Source: Clostridiales bacterium (GTDB taxonomy: Bacteria > Bacillota > Clostridia > Oscillospirales > CAG-272). From it: a stretch of 29,177 nucleotides of DNA. The DNA is taken from NCBI GenBank assembly GCA_003523225.1, contig DPGK01000022.1:1-29177 (forward strand), given 5' to 3'. Position numbers and translations under genes: made by a program. Shown here in pieces: positions 14,969 to 23,276 of this stretch. The notes under the pieces were generated by a model that saw nothing but the letters and a program-made list of their open reading frames with translations, had not been told where the DNA came from and made no database searches. Each line of letters starts with the position of its first letter. The stretch's first letter is position 1.

Positions 14969-14993
14969 GGGCTGCCGCAAAATGCGGCAGCCC
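14969..14993 (+). terminator. First of two tandem hairpins after the solute-binding protein gene
   Basis: GGGCTGCCGCA (14969-14979) pairs perfectly with TGCGGCAGCCC (14983-14993) around AAA. It has no T-run, so it may act as an mRNA 3' stabiliser or accessory terminator. Confidence 0.55.
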
Positions 14994-14997
14994 GTAA

Positions 14998-15046
14998 ATA
15001 AAAGCTGCATGGCTGCGGCAAAATGTCGCAGCCATGCAGCTTTTTT
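14998..15046. terminator. Bidirectional intrinsic terminator between convergent genes
   Basis: AAAGCTGCATGGCTGCG (15001-15017) pairs with its exact complement at 15027-15043. The stem extends inward by GCA/TGT to an AAA loop, and T6 follows on the plus strand. The A-run before the stem gives a shorter T-run for the minus-strand gene ending at 15119. Confidence 0.85.
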
Positions 15047-15118
15047 CATCCTGAACATGATTCAGAAGATCATTTCAGAGAAAAGAGATAACGCATACCG
15101 GAATTGTCAAATGCGGTT

Positions 15119-17092
15119 TTACTGTCCGTTTGCTTTTGCAATTGACGTCTTTTGACTTTCGGTCAGTCTGCCGATATGGGATGCTTCTAAACTCTTGTTT
15201 ATTTCGCTCAGGTGAACACGCTTCTGAGTAGGGAAGGTCACTGTGGTGAATCCGTTTGTAAATTCATTTTCGCCGTTGTAAACTGAGTAGCACAGTGTAT
15301 AATTTAGCTTTGATGAGCTTCCCCCATTGTTCTCGCTGAAGCTGTAAAGCGGATCATAACAACCGTAGTCAACCACCGCCCAGCTTATGACTTCCGGAAG
15401 GTCTGAAAAAAGTTTATCATAATAATAGTGGTCGGAGCGGTTTGTTTCGGTATAATAGGTTGGATCGTCTGAACGATGGCGTGGAAAACGCTCTGATGGC
15501 TGTATTATGATATATTCGCCTGTTCCGGAGTTCTTGATATTGAAGTTTTTGTCGCGCGATGTATTCCCGTCGATAAGGAATACCTTTACGTCATCGGGGA
15601 TATTCCAGAACTGCCTAAATTCATTTATTGTGGCTTGGCATTTGTGCGAATCCTCATTGTAGCACCATACGACGAATACCTCACCGGGCTTGATAATGCC
15701 TTCCCGGTACTCTGGATTGATCGGACGTGCGGTTTCTGAGCCCTGCCAGTACTTATCATATGCGGTGTACGGAGCATCTGCCCAGTCGGTTCCCGGCAAA
15801 AACGGAGTGTATTCTTGTATTGAGCGCTCAAAGTAAGTGGAAACACTTGTGGCAGATGAGCCCTGATACGCCAGCATATAATCGTAAATATTCAACTCTG
15901 AAACAGAGTTATTGTACATTTCAAAGCATTCAAACGGGTCGGCGGAGGGGCTTTCACGGTGACGCGCATTGGGAGACGATGCCCCGTACTGGTCGGCGGA
16001 TATCTCTGTGATTATGATAGCGGGGCGCTCGTTGTTATTGACAAGCACAGGCTGTTTTGCCGGTTCAGTGCGCACCAACGATGTTTTTGTTTTTGAAAAA
16101 GCCGCAAGCTGTGAGTCGGTAAGCCTTCCGACGGTTGCCTCCGCATATTCATTTATCTTTGAAAGGTGCATACGCTTGTATGACATAAATGAATTTGCCT
16201 TATATCCGTTTTCCTCCTTGGGTGAGGAGGCGGAGCGGGGTATGAAGCTGACCGTCCACGGGGCATGCTCCTCATCGCCGTTCTGCGCGCGGCGAGTGGC
16301 AAGCGGCTCGGTGCGGAAGTCCATAACCGCCCAGCTGATTATTTCCTCAAGACTTTCAAAATTTTCCGAGGGGTATGGGTGGTGCGTGTTGTCATTTTCG
16401 GTGTTGAAGGTTATATCCGCCGAGCGGCGCGCCGGGAAACGCTCCGACTGATGCATTATCATATATGTGGCTGTTGCGTTATTTTTGAGCGCAAATTTTT
16501 TGACGCATTCTACGTTGTTGCCGTAGATAAGGAATACCTTTACACCGTCCGGAATGCTCCAGAAGCTACGGAACTGTTCAAGCGTGCAGTGCATTATATG
16601 AGACGGTGCGGTGTACACCCATATCACAGCTACTTCCCCCGGCTTCAGCATTCCTTCCGATCTTTCCGGATTTACGGGTCGTACGTCTTCTGTGTTTTTC
16701 CAGTATGAATCATGCGACGTCCTGGCAGTATCCCACCAGTCCTCACCCGGAAGCAGCTGCGTGTAGCATTGTACCGAACGCTCAAATGAACCTTCATTCT
16801 GGGATGAGGCGCCCTGATAGCCAACCATATAGTCGTATATGTTTATATTTTGGCTGGAATTATTGTAAATCTCAATAAATTCATACGGATCTGCGTCCTG
16901 TCGGCGCGTTTCGGAATTATATTTTGGGTTTTTATTGAGGGGATTGGCGGCATCTCCGTATTGATCGACGCTTATTTCGGTGATAAGAAGCTCAGGATAT
17001 TCACCCGCCGCCACAGCAGCTCCGGCAAGGCTGCTGACACAGCCAAACGACAGGAGGCAGGCAAGGGTAAATGAGAATATTTTTTTCTTCAT
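15119..17092 (-). CDS. Secreted protein made of two lamin-tail-like halves
   Basis: The ATG at 17092 begins a signal peptide (KKKIFSFTLACLLSFGC), giving 657 residues; a longer start at 17119 overlaps the upstream gene. The mature protein is an internal duplication of about 320 residues per half. Half 1 begins LLITEISVDQYG and half 2 IIITEISADQYG. Both then show DP(Y/F)E(F/C), (Y/M)YNNS, NIYDYM, the pattern ERS-Q-YT, LKPGE or IKPGE, and SERFP. The opening TEI...D.YEFIEIYNNS pattern is that of the lamin-tail domain (LTD), a beta-fold in many secreted bacterial proteins. Each half is larger than a bare LTD, so extra structure is present. It is the last gene of the operon, after the S51 peptidase. 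No catalytic motif was seen; an adhesive or cell-surface role is a guess. Confidence 0.72.
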   Translation of the reverse strand: MKKKIFSFTLACLLSFGCVSSLAGAAVAAGEYPELLITEISVDQYGDAANPLNKNPKYNSETRRQDADPYEFIEIYNNSSQNINIYDYMVGYQGASSQNEGSFERSVQCYTQLLPGEDWWDTARTSHDSYWKNTEDVRPVNPERSEGMLKPGEVAVIWVYTAPSHIMHCTLEQFRSFWSIPDGVKVFLIYGNNVECVKKFALKNNATATYMIMHQSERFPARRSADITFNTENDNTHHPYPSENFESLEEIISWAVMDFRTEPLATRRAQNGDEEHAPWTVSFIPRSASSPKEENGYKANSFMSYKRMHLSKINEYAEATVGRLTDSQLAAFSKTKTSLVRTEPAKQPVLVNNNERPAIIITEISADQYGASSPNARHRESPSADPFECFEMYNNSVSELNIYDYMLAYQGSSATSVSTYFERSIQEYTPFLPGTDWADAPYTAYDKYWQGSETARPINPEYREGIIKPGEVFVVWCYNEDSHKCQATINEFRQFWNIPDDVKVFLIDGNTSRDKNFNIKNSGTGEYIIIQPSERFPRHRSDDPTYYTETNRSDHYYYDKLFSDLPEVISWAVVDYGCYDPLYSFSENNGGSSSKLNYTLCYSVYNGENEFTNGFTTVTFPTQKRVHLSEINKSLEASHIGRLTESQKTSIAKANGQ

Positions 17093-17115
17093 AATAGTAT
17101 GCCTTTCTTTACGTG

Positions 17116-18024
17116 TCATTTAAAGACAGAGCGCGCCCATTTGCCGTCCTTGAAGTCATATCTGAAAATACGCTCGTTTCCGGTTTCACGTATGCTCTTT
17201 ACAGGCTCTCCGTCTATGAATATTACGGCAGAGCCATTATCCATCGCAAAGCCGAGAGTGTATTTGGGATCGGTCTGCTTGCGTATTGCCGAATCGAATT
17301 CCGCCCATTTATCGCTTGAGTTGAAATGCGGACCGTAATATATATTTATCACGTCTATTCCGTAGTAAAAATCATATACCGACTCGGGAAGGGAGTAAAA
17401 GTCATTCCAGCCCATATATGTCCAGCACATACCTCCGGCACTGCCACCGGAGCATATGACGCCGCGATCATATGCCTCGCGAAGGTACTCGTCAACCTTG
17501 AACTTTTTCCAGACGTCACCCATATATTCACTCTGTCCTCCGCTGACACAGATTATGTCAGCGTTAATTATTTTCTGTCTCAGCTCCTCCGGGTCGTACA
17601 GCTTGGTGCACAGAGTGATCACCTCAAGGTCGTTGGTATATTTGCTGTATATGTTTGTGTAACTGGTTACATTGCTTACCGTGTCCTTGCCGGCGGTGGT
17701 CAGAATGACCACGCGGGGATTTTTCTTTCCGGAAAGCTCTACGATTGCAGAATAGATACGGTTTCCGGCACCGCCTCCGGTGATGACAGCTTTTTTGACG
17801 ACCGGGTCGACGGGAGTGACCGGCTCGGTGGTCTCCGGCGCTGTCGTAGTGTCGGGAATCCCGGTTGTCTCCTCATTGCCGGTTTGCGGAGCTGCAGGCT
17901 CCGCTGTTGTGCCTTCATTGCCTGAGCTTTCAGACGTAATGCCTTTTTTGCCGCATGCGGCGACAACGCACAACGTACATAAAACAAGCGCCAGAAGCAG
18001 AGCGGGCTTTAATGAATTTTTCAT
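17116..18024 (-). CDS. Secreted lipoprotein peptidase, family S51 (cyanophycinase/PepE-like)
   Basis: This 302-residue lipoprotein has lipobox VAAC (Cys24). A Thr/Pro/Glu-rich linker (about 30-75) tethers the catalytic domain (77-302) to the membrane. The domain has the S51 layout: ITGGGAGNR near 81-89, ICVSGGQS at 158-165 and the nucleophile elbow GGSAGG (193-198) with Ser195. Family members are aspartyl dipeptidases or cyanophycinases that cut Asp-linked peptides. Substrate here is unknown. The surface position suggests scavenging of peptides or cyanophycin-like polymers. It sits 45 bp downstream of an Lrp/AsnC regulator, which senses amino acids in other bacteria. A GAAAGGA ribosome binding site precedes the ATG. 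Confidence 0.82.
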   Translation of the reverse strand: MKNSLKPALLLALVLCTLCVVAACGKKGITSESSGNEGTTAEPAAPQTGNEETTGIPDTTTAPETTEPVTPVDPVVKKAVITGGGAGNRIYSAIVELSGKKNPRVVILTTAGKDTVSNVTSYTNIYSKYTNDLEVITLCTKLYDPEELRQKIINADIICVSGGQSEYMGDVWKKFKVDEYLREAYDRGVICSGGSAGGMCWTYMGWNDFYSLPESVYDFYYGIDVINIYYGPHFNSSDKWAEFDSAIRKQTDPKYTLGFAMDNGSAVIFIDGEPVKSIRETGNERIFRYDFKDGKWARSVFK

Positions 18025-18069
18025 ATAGAATATTTCCTTTCTGCGCGGAACGCACCGGGTAATTGAGTG

Positions 18070-18510
18070 CTATACCGATAGAAAATTGTGTTTACTTGTG
18101 GACAGAACAATATTGCTTCGAGTCAGCGAAACGCCCGGTGCGCATTTTATGTCATTCAGAACACGCTGAAGAGACGAGCTGCTGCGGGTGATTATTTTAA
18201 GAAGGAAATCATAGTCTCCGGTAATATAATGAATTTCGGCAATTTCGGGATTCTCTTGCATCTGCTTTATGAAATCCTCATTATATTTGGGATGCTCGAT
18301 CCTGATATATGTGAAGGCAGTTATGTCAAGTCCGAGCTTTTCCGGGTCCACAACGGTGGTGTATTGCCGTATAACCCCGGAATTTTCGAGCTTTTTTACA
18401 CGTTCAATTACCGAGGTTTCGGAAAGATGAATCTTCTTTGCAATATATGAAATTTTGGTGCGGGCGTTTTCGCTGAGGAAGGAAAGTATCTGCTCGTCTA
18501 TTTTGTCCAT
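18070..18510 (-). CDS. Lrp/AsnC-family transcriptional regulator
   Basis: This 146-residue protein is of usual family length. Residues 1-60 form the winged helix-turn-helix (DEQILSFLSENARTKISYIA and SETSVIERVKKLE), and 65-140 the ligand-binding RAM domain (GLDITAFTYIRIE, HYITGDYDFLLKI). These proteins form octamers or related assemblies and respond to amino acids. It is the second gene of a four-gene minus-strand operon, between a repeat-rich surface protein and a secreted S51 peptidase. It could therefore link surface peptide use to amino-acid state and may regulate its own operon. Twin AT-rich direct repeats upstream of the operon promoter are possible binding sites. Confidence 0.9.
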   Translation of the reverse strand: MDKIDEQILSFLSENARTKISYIAKKIHLSETSVIERVKKLENSGVIRQYTTVVDPEKLGLDITAFTYIRIEHPKYNEDFIKQMQENPEIAEIHYITGDYDFLLKIITRSSSSLQRVLNDIKCAPGVSLTRSNIVLSTSKHNFLSV

Positions 18511-18536
18511 ATGAGCGTCCTTTGTGTTTGTATTTG

Positions 18537-20312
18537 TCAGTCTTCGGGCTGAAGCTTGGTTTTCTTATACCAAAGCGCTATACCGCAGAAGACTGTAAAC
18601 GCAGATGCAAGCAAAATGATGATATGTGAATCTCCCGTTGACGGCGCGGGATCGTCAGTCTGCTTTTCATTTACATACTTACCGTTGTCAAGCAGGACTG
18701 TTTTGCGGGTGCTGTCAAGCGTGGGGTGCATATCCTCGCCAAGCGTCTGGAAGAATACATTTTCTCCGAGGGCGGAATTGAGCTCATATGCGAGCTTGCC
18801 GGATGAAAGATCGGCGTCTGTAAGGTTTGAAGCAGAGGGAACGTATTCCTTTTTGTCATAGCGTTCGCATTCGGCAGAATCGGCAGTATAATAGTTTCCG
18901 CTTACACCTGACATATCGACGCTTTCCGAGAAGTTGCTGAAGAACAGGGCGCAGGTTTTGTATCCGCTGCCTGTGGTCGCAAGTTTGCCGCTTACGAAAC
19001 AGTTTCTGACACTCAGCTGCGGAGCGTTGTTGACATATCCTATGATACCGCAGGTCTCCTCGCCGCCCGAGATGTTGCCGATGCTGTAGCATCCGACGAT
19101 TTTGGGGGCATGTGAGGCATTTCCGAAGCAGTAGGCTACAAGACCGGATGCGGTGCTTGCAGTGGCGGTTACATTGCCCTCATTACCGCAGTATTTGAAT
19201 ATGTAGTCACCGCTGTCAACCTTGTTGTTGCCGCAATGGGCGATAAGCCCGCCTGCTTGCTTTGCTGCGGCTATATCGCCGTAGTTGATGCAGCGCTCGC
19301 ATTCGGTGATTCCGTCAAGGTATCCAGCAATGCCGCCTGCCTTGTTCCCCTCAGCCTTTACATTGCCGTAGTTTACGCAGTTTTTGAAGAATACCGAGCC
19401 GCCGCTTTCACCTGCAATGCCGCCGCAGGCATAGCTTGCATTGGTATTGGTCATGTTGCCGTAGTTGCGGCAGTCAACAAATGTAGCGCTTGAGTTTTTA
19501 CCCAGTCTGGAGATGATTCCGGCGGCGCAGCGTCCGGTGTTATATATGTCAGAGTAGTTTACACAACCTGTAACGGTTCCGGAGCTGTTTTCGGAAATGT
19601 AGCTGATAATACCGCCTGAGCTGTCGCCGGTGTCACCAATAATGGCTCCGCAGCCCTCGGTTCCGTTGATGCAGTTCTCAACCGTGAAGGTCTCGACAGG
19701 CCATGCAAGAATACCGCTCAGTGTGTCGCCGCCTGTGATCTTTCCGGTGTTTACGCAGCCGCTCACAAGAATATCGTTTTCGGCTCTGCCTGCAATACCG
19801 CCTGCGACATAGGCGTTGATATTACCGGAGTTTTTGCAGTTTATGACTTCAACTCGTACCGAGCCGGAGGTTGCAAGTCCGAAAATAGCTCCGGCACGTT
19901 TGGTGGCTTTGGCATCACCGATCACATTGGCGGTGTTGGTGATGTTTTCAAACTTTGAGCCTTCGGCGGCGTTGACGGCTACCGCAGCCAGAATTTCGGC
20001 GGAGGACTTTATCTCTCCGGATACGGTCAGATTTTTTACCGTTCCCTTTACGTTTTCAAAGATCGGAGCGGAGACGGTGATGGTATGTCCTTTGCCGTCA
20101 AGGATCCCGGCGAAGGTGCCTACAAAGGTTTCGCTCAGAGTGATATCAGCAGTAAGATAATAGCTGCCCGTTTGATCCATAGCCGCAAATCCGGCGGCAT
20201 CCGATACAGCTATCGGATCGGCAGGATCGTCAGCGGCGTAAATTACCGGAATCAAAGAGCAAATACCGAGAAGCATAAGAAAGGAAATAATAACGGATAA
20301 AGTTTTTTTCAT
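18537..20312 (-). CDS. GLUG-like repeat surface protein with APSTG sorting-like tail
   Basis: This 591-residue protein has an N-terminal signal peptide and GGAG before the ATG. The body, from about residue 70 to 460, is a run of imperfect repeats of the type NCxNxGxIxxxxAGGIAG; examples are NYGNVKAEGNKAGGIAG and NYGDIAAAKQAGGLIAH. Such GLUG/beta-helix-like repeats form elongated surface proteins. The C-terminus has APSTG (about 556-560), a hydrophobic segment ending in Trp-Tyr and KKTK. That is a sortase-type tail like the SPSTG tail of the cobalamin-operon surface protein. It is the first gene of the operon with Lrp, S51 peptidase and the lamin-tail-like protein. No catalytic domain is visible; an adhesin or binding role is inferred. 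Confidence 0.78.
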   Translation of the reverse strand: MKKTLSVIISFLMLLGICSLIPVIYAADDPADPIAVSDAAGFAAMDQTGSYYLTADITLSETFVGTFAGILDGKGHTITVSAPIFENVKGTVKNLTVSGEIKSSAEILAAVAVNAAEGSKFENITNTANVIGDAKATKRAGAIFGLATSGSVRVEVINCKNSGNINAYVAGGIAGRAENDILVSGCVNTGKITGGDTLSGILAWPVETFTVENCINGTEGCGAIIGDTGDSSGGIISYISENSSGTVTGCVNYSDIYNTGRCAAGIISRLGKNSSATFVDCRNYGNMTNTNASYACGGIAGESGGSVFFKNCVNYGNVKAEGNKAGGIAGYLDGITECERCINYGDIAAAKQAGGLIAHCGNNKVDSGDYIFKYCGNEGNVTATASTASGLVAYCFGNASHAPKIVGCYSIGNISGGEETCGIIGYVNNAPQLSVRNCFVSGKLATTGSGYKTCALFFSNFSESVDMSGVSGNYYTADSAECERYDKKEYVPSASNLTDADLSSGKLAYELNSALGENVFFQTLGEDMHPTLDSTRKTVLLDNGKYVNEKQTDDPAPSTGDSHIIILLASAFTVFCGIALWYKKTKLQPED

Positions 20313-20359
20313 AATGACATACTCCTTTTTATTCCGGGTGGCACCCGGTTATTGCTTCA

Positions 20360-20388
20360 ATTATAGCACATAATACGGCGTATATCAA
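20360..20388 (-). promoter_or_regulatory. Promoter of the GLUG/Lrp/S51/lamin-tail operon
   Basis: On the minus strand TTGATA (20388-20383) and TATAAT (20365-20360) are 17 bp apart. The short leader contains a CCGGGT/ACCCGG hairpin (20334-20339 with 20343-20348). Confidence 0.82.
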
Positions 20389-20406
20389 TAAATAAGCCTG
20401 AATGCG

Positions 20407-20449
20407 AAAAAAACCTTAATTTTTTTCATATTTGCATTAAAAAACCTTA
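20407..20449. repeat. Twin direct repeats AAAAAACCTTA upstream of the operon promoter
   Basis: AAAAAACCTTA occurs at 20408-20418 and 20439-20449, 31 bp apart, about three helical turns. Each copy is preceded within a few bases by TGC. The pair lies 20-60 bp upstream of the minus-strand -35 box. It may be a regulator site or an UP-element-like tract. Confidence 0.45.
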
Positions 20450-20513
20450 TATTTTAAGTTTATCTCTGAAATATCAATGTCATCACGAAGTCCTGAAACA
20501 AAAGATCCGAGCC

Positions 20514-20542
20514 TTGCATTTATCCTTTTTTTGTGGTATACT
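20514..20542 (+). promoter_or_regulatory. Promoter of the membrane-anchored coiled-coil gene
   Basis: TTGCAT (20514-20519) and TATACT (20537-20542) are 17 bp apart. Transcription would start near 20549. This excludes the long frame start at 20477 and supports a start at 20573 or 20615. Confidence 0.7.
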
Positions 20543-20614
20543 GTAACCGTACAGATACCGCAGGTGCAAAGAATGCGCCGGGCGGGCGAGGAAGCTTCAA
20601 TTTTATTTATTATA

Positions 20615-21586
20615 ATGAAAACAAGAACCGGAAAAATACTTTTGACAGCGCTTGAAATATTGCTTGTTGCCGCGGCGGTGGCGGGGCTTTTGTTTGCCTT
20701 TGCCGACAGCCGCCGTCAGGCGCGCGAAGCCGCTGCCGAGGCTGCGCGGATGGAGGAGTTTTCAAAAAAGCTCGAACCGTTGAGTATTGAAAAGCAGCGG
20801 CTGGAGAGCGAGCTTGCCGGGCTTGAAAAAAGCTGCGAGACGGGCGACATGGCGACATTCTCGATGATATTCAGCGATCTGTCGGACAAAATTTATACCG
20901 AGGCGGCGCCGATAGTCAGAAAATTCGGGTATGCCGCGGATATTGCGCTTTCCGATGCGGCTGATATCGGTAAGGCGGGAAAGCTGAGCACGGCTCAGCT
21001 TGGCGAGCTTATCGGTGAGGGCTGGGGGATCTGCCCCGCCTGGAGCGGAGAAGGTGACATTGCGGAATGGTATTCCGGGATCGAGGGCGTTGCCTCGTCT
21101 TTGGGAGCAGAGCTGTCGGGGCGCGTACTGTTTACCGGAAGGGAGCTGACAGAGACGCACGCCGAGGCGCTGCGGAAGATAGGTGTTTCAAAGGTCATAG
21201 TTCCCGAGACCTCGGGCATATCCGCCGCACAGACGGAGAAGCTTGCGGTCTGCCGCAGTGCTGAATGGGATCGCGACGGCGGAGACATACTGATACTTAA
21301 CGGCATTGCCTCGGGCGGTGAGGTGGTATTCACTGTGGCGGCGACGGAGCTTTATACCGCGCTGTTTGAGTCGATGCTTGAGATGCTCCGTATGTACAGC
21401 AGCGGTATCACCGTGCTCTCTCTTGACGGCGCGCAAGCCATGCGCGCTGAGGCAGAGGAGGCGCGGCAGGCACTTATTGAGGAGAGTGCCCCGCGGATAG
21501 CGGAGATAAAGGCGCGTATTACCGAGATAAAGCGCGAAATGAACGCGCTGTATTCGGGTGCGGGAATGACCGCGCCGAAGGAATGA
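20615..21586 (+). CDS. Membrane-anchored coiled-coil protein with possible degenerate polysaccharide-deacetylase-like domain
   Basis: From the ATG at 20615 the product has 323 residues and starts with an uncleaved-looking signal anchor (KTRTGKILLTALEILLVAAA). An in-frame ATG at 20573 has a weak AGGTG site and remains possible. Residues about 30-75 form a coiled coil rich in Ala, Glu and Arg. The middle (IYTEAAPIVRKFGYAADIAL, then QLGELIGEGWGICP) resembles the beta/alpha-barrel framework of NodB-type deacetylases, but the metal-binding His pair is absent. A second coiled coil ends the protein. It may be a structural or regulatory envelope protein. It precedes the sulfatase gene by 90 bp. The deacetylase relation is a weak resemblance. 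Confidence 0.6.
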   Translation: MKTRTGKILLTALEILLVAAAVAGLLFAFADSRRQAREAAAEAARMEEFSKKLEPLSIEKQRLESELAGLEKSCETGDMATFSMIFSDLSDKIYTEAAPIVRKFGYAADIALSDAADIGKAGKLSTAQLGELIGEGWGICPAWSGEGDIAEWYSGIEGVASSLGAELSGRVLFTGRELTETHAEALRKIGVSKVIVPETSGISAAQTEKLAVCRSAEWDRDGGDILILNGIASGGEVVFTVAATELYTALFESMLEMLRMYSSGITVLSLDGAQAMRAEAEEARQALIEESAPRIAEIKARITEIKREMNALYSGAGMTAPKE

Positions 21587-21676
21587 CAGCCGCGCATCTT
21601 TGCTTATCCTATGACTGAGGCAACTGCGGCTGGATAACATACGTCGCCGAACACAATATATAAAGGGGTAACATCA

Positions 21677-23179
21677 ATGGCAACTACGGAAAAACGTCCG
21701 AACATTTTGTTTTTGCTGACGGACGATCAGCGCTACGGGACGATACACGCGCTCGGCAATGATGAAATAAGTACGCCGAATCTTGATCTTCTGGTTCACC
21801 GCGGAATGGCGTTTACAAACGCGCATATTCCGGGCGGCACTACGTCTGCGGTCTGTATGCCCAGCCGCGCCATGATCAACTCCGGCAGGACGCTGTTTCA
21901 TCTTGAAGAATGCGGCAAAAACATTCCCGCGTGCGACACGACTCTCGGCGAATGCCTCAGACGAGAGGGATATCATTCGATCGGGATCGGAAAATGGCAC
22001 AACGGAGTTGAGAGCTATGCCCGCAGCTTCAGCGACGGGGCGGAGATATTCTTCGGCGGAATGTGGGATCACTGGAATGTTCCCGTAAACGATTTCCACC
22101 CCGACGGCAATTATTCGCGCGAGATATCCTTTACGCCGAATTTTACCGCCAACGAAATTCCCGTTAAGGTGAGAGCGGAAAGGATACTGGCGGGAGTCCA
22201 CTCAAGCGAGTTGTTTACCGACGCGGCGGTAAAGCGCATTATGGATCATGACCCGGATGTGCCGATGTTTATGTATCTTTCCTTCCTTGCTCCTCACGAC
22301 CCCAGAACCATGCCCGAAAAATACCGCAATATGTACGATCCGGATAAGATCACTCTGCCGCCGAACTTTGCGGAAATGCCGGCATTTTCATACGGTTGGG
22401 CGGCGCGTGGGCGTGATGAAAACACCGAGGCATATCCGCGCCGTCCCGAACGTGTAAGACAGCATATTGCCGATTATTATGCGATGATAAGCCACCTTGA
22501 CGATTGCATCGGGCGGGTGCTTGACGCACTGCGCGAACGCGATATGCTTGATAACACCATTATCGTTATGTGCGGAGACAACGGTCTTGCCATCGGTCAG
22601 CATGGGCTTATGGGCAAGCAGAACATATACGAGCACAGCGTACGCGTGCCGCTGCTGATATCGGGTCCCGGCATCCCTGCAGATCGGACCGATGACAGCC
22701 CGGTATATCTGCTTGATATCTTTCCCACGCTTTGCGATCTCTGCGGGATAGACATTCCCGCCTCGGTGGACGGCAAAAGCTTTGCCGGAGTCATCCGCAA
22801 CGGTGAGCCCGCGCCGCGCGGCTCGCTTTATCTGGCGTTTCAGGCGCGCATACGCGGAGTGCTTGCCGGCAATTACAAGCTGATAGAATACCGCTCGCGG
22901 GAGCTGAAGCTGACGCAGATATTCGATCTTGCTGCCGACCCGTGGGAGCGGAACAATCTTTTCGGTGCGCCGGGCTACGACGGGCTTACAGATATGCTTC
23001 GCGGCGAGCTTTTCCGTTTGCGCGACGAGTGGGATGACACCGAAAACGATCTCGGAAAGCTCTACTGGGAACAGTGGAAACGGTATGAGGACGCCGAGCT
23101 TCAGAATGTTCCGGGGCCTATGGGCGTATCTATGAGCGCGCAGGTCGGCAGCTGGGGCACTGAGCTTCATAAAAAATAA
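21677..23179 (+). CDS. Cysteine-type sulfatase
   Basis: This 500-residue protein is preceded by AAAGGGG. It has the type I sulfatase hallmarks: metal-binding LLTDDQ (14-19), the activation motif C-M-P-S-R with Cys60 and Arg64, PHDPR in the middle, CGDNG and a Lys/His-bearing HGLMGKQNIYEHSVRVP segment. Cys60 must be converted to formylglycine; in anaerobes the radical-SAM anSME enzyme does this, and no such gene lies in the window. No signal peptide is present (MATTEKRPN), so it is probably cytoplasmic and removes sulfate from imported sugars. It converges with an operon for sugar isomerase- and kinase-like proteins, which suggests use of sulfated glycans such as host mucin or algal polymers. 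The exact substrate is unknown. Confidence 0.9.
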   Translation: MATTEKRPNILFLLTDDQRYGTIHALGNDEISTPNLDLLVHRGMAFTNAHIPGGTTSAVCMPSRAMINSGRTLFHLEECGKNIPACDTTLGECLRREGYHSIGIGKWHNGVESYARSFSDGAEIFFGGMWDHWNVPVNDFHPDGNYSREISFTPNFTANEIPVKVRAERILAGVHSSELFTDAAVKRIMDHDPDVPMFMYLSFLAPHDPRTMPEKYRNMYDPDKITLPPNFAEMPAFSYGWAARGRDENTEAYPRRPERVRQHIADYYAMISHLDDCIGRVLDALRERDMLDNTIIVMCGDNGLAIGQHGLMGKQNIYEHSVRVPLLISGPGIPADRTDDSPVYLLDIFPTLCDLCGIDIPASVDGKSFAGVIRNGEPAPRGSLYLAFQARIRGVLAGNYKLIEYRSRELKLTQIFDLAADPWERNNLFGAPGYDGLTDMLRGELFRLRDEWDDTENDLGKLYWEQWKRYEDAELQNVPGPMGVSMSAQVGSWGTELHKK

Positions 23180-23197
23180 ATGTTTAACTCATAAAAC

Positions 23198-23264
23198 ATG
23201 CTCCCCGTCCGGCGGGCAGCACGACCAAGGTCGGCTGTCACGTATGACGGGGAGCGCATTTTAT
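23198..23264. terminator. Large bidirectional terminator hairpin between convergent genes
   Basis: GCTCCCCGTC (23200-23209) pairs with GACGGGGAGC (23246-23255). A nested stem (GCAGC with GCTGT, and CGAC with GTCG) lies inside, and GCATTTTATT follows. It separates the sulfatase stop (23179) from the ROK gene stop (23277). Confidence 0.75.
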
Positions 23265-23276
23265 TGGATCGGATCT

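Noticed and set aside
18050..18062. CCGGGTAAT-like strings at 18055, 20334 and 28101 as a shared operator
   Set aside because: Matches are only about six to nine bases and their positions relative to promoters differ; not enough to call a regulon site.
18537..20312. CRISPR-like or DNA-level tandem repeat array in the repeat-rich region
   Set aside because: The periodicity is at protein level (imperfect GLUG-like repeats). There are no identical DNA repeats with regular unique spacers.
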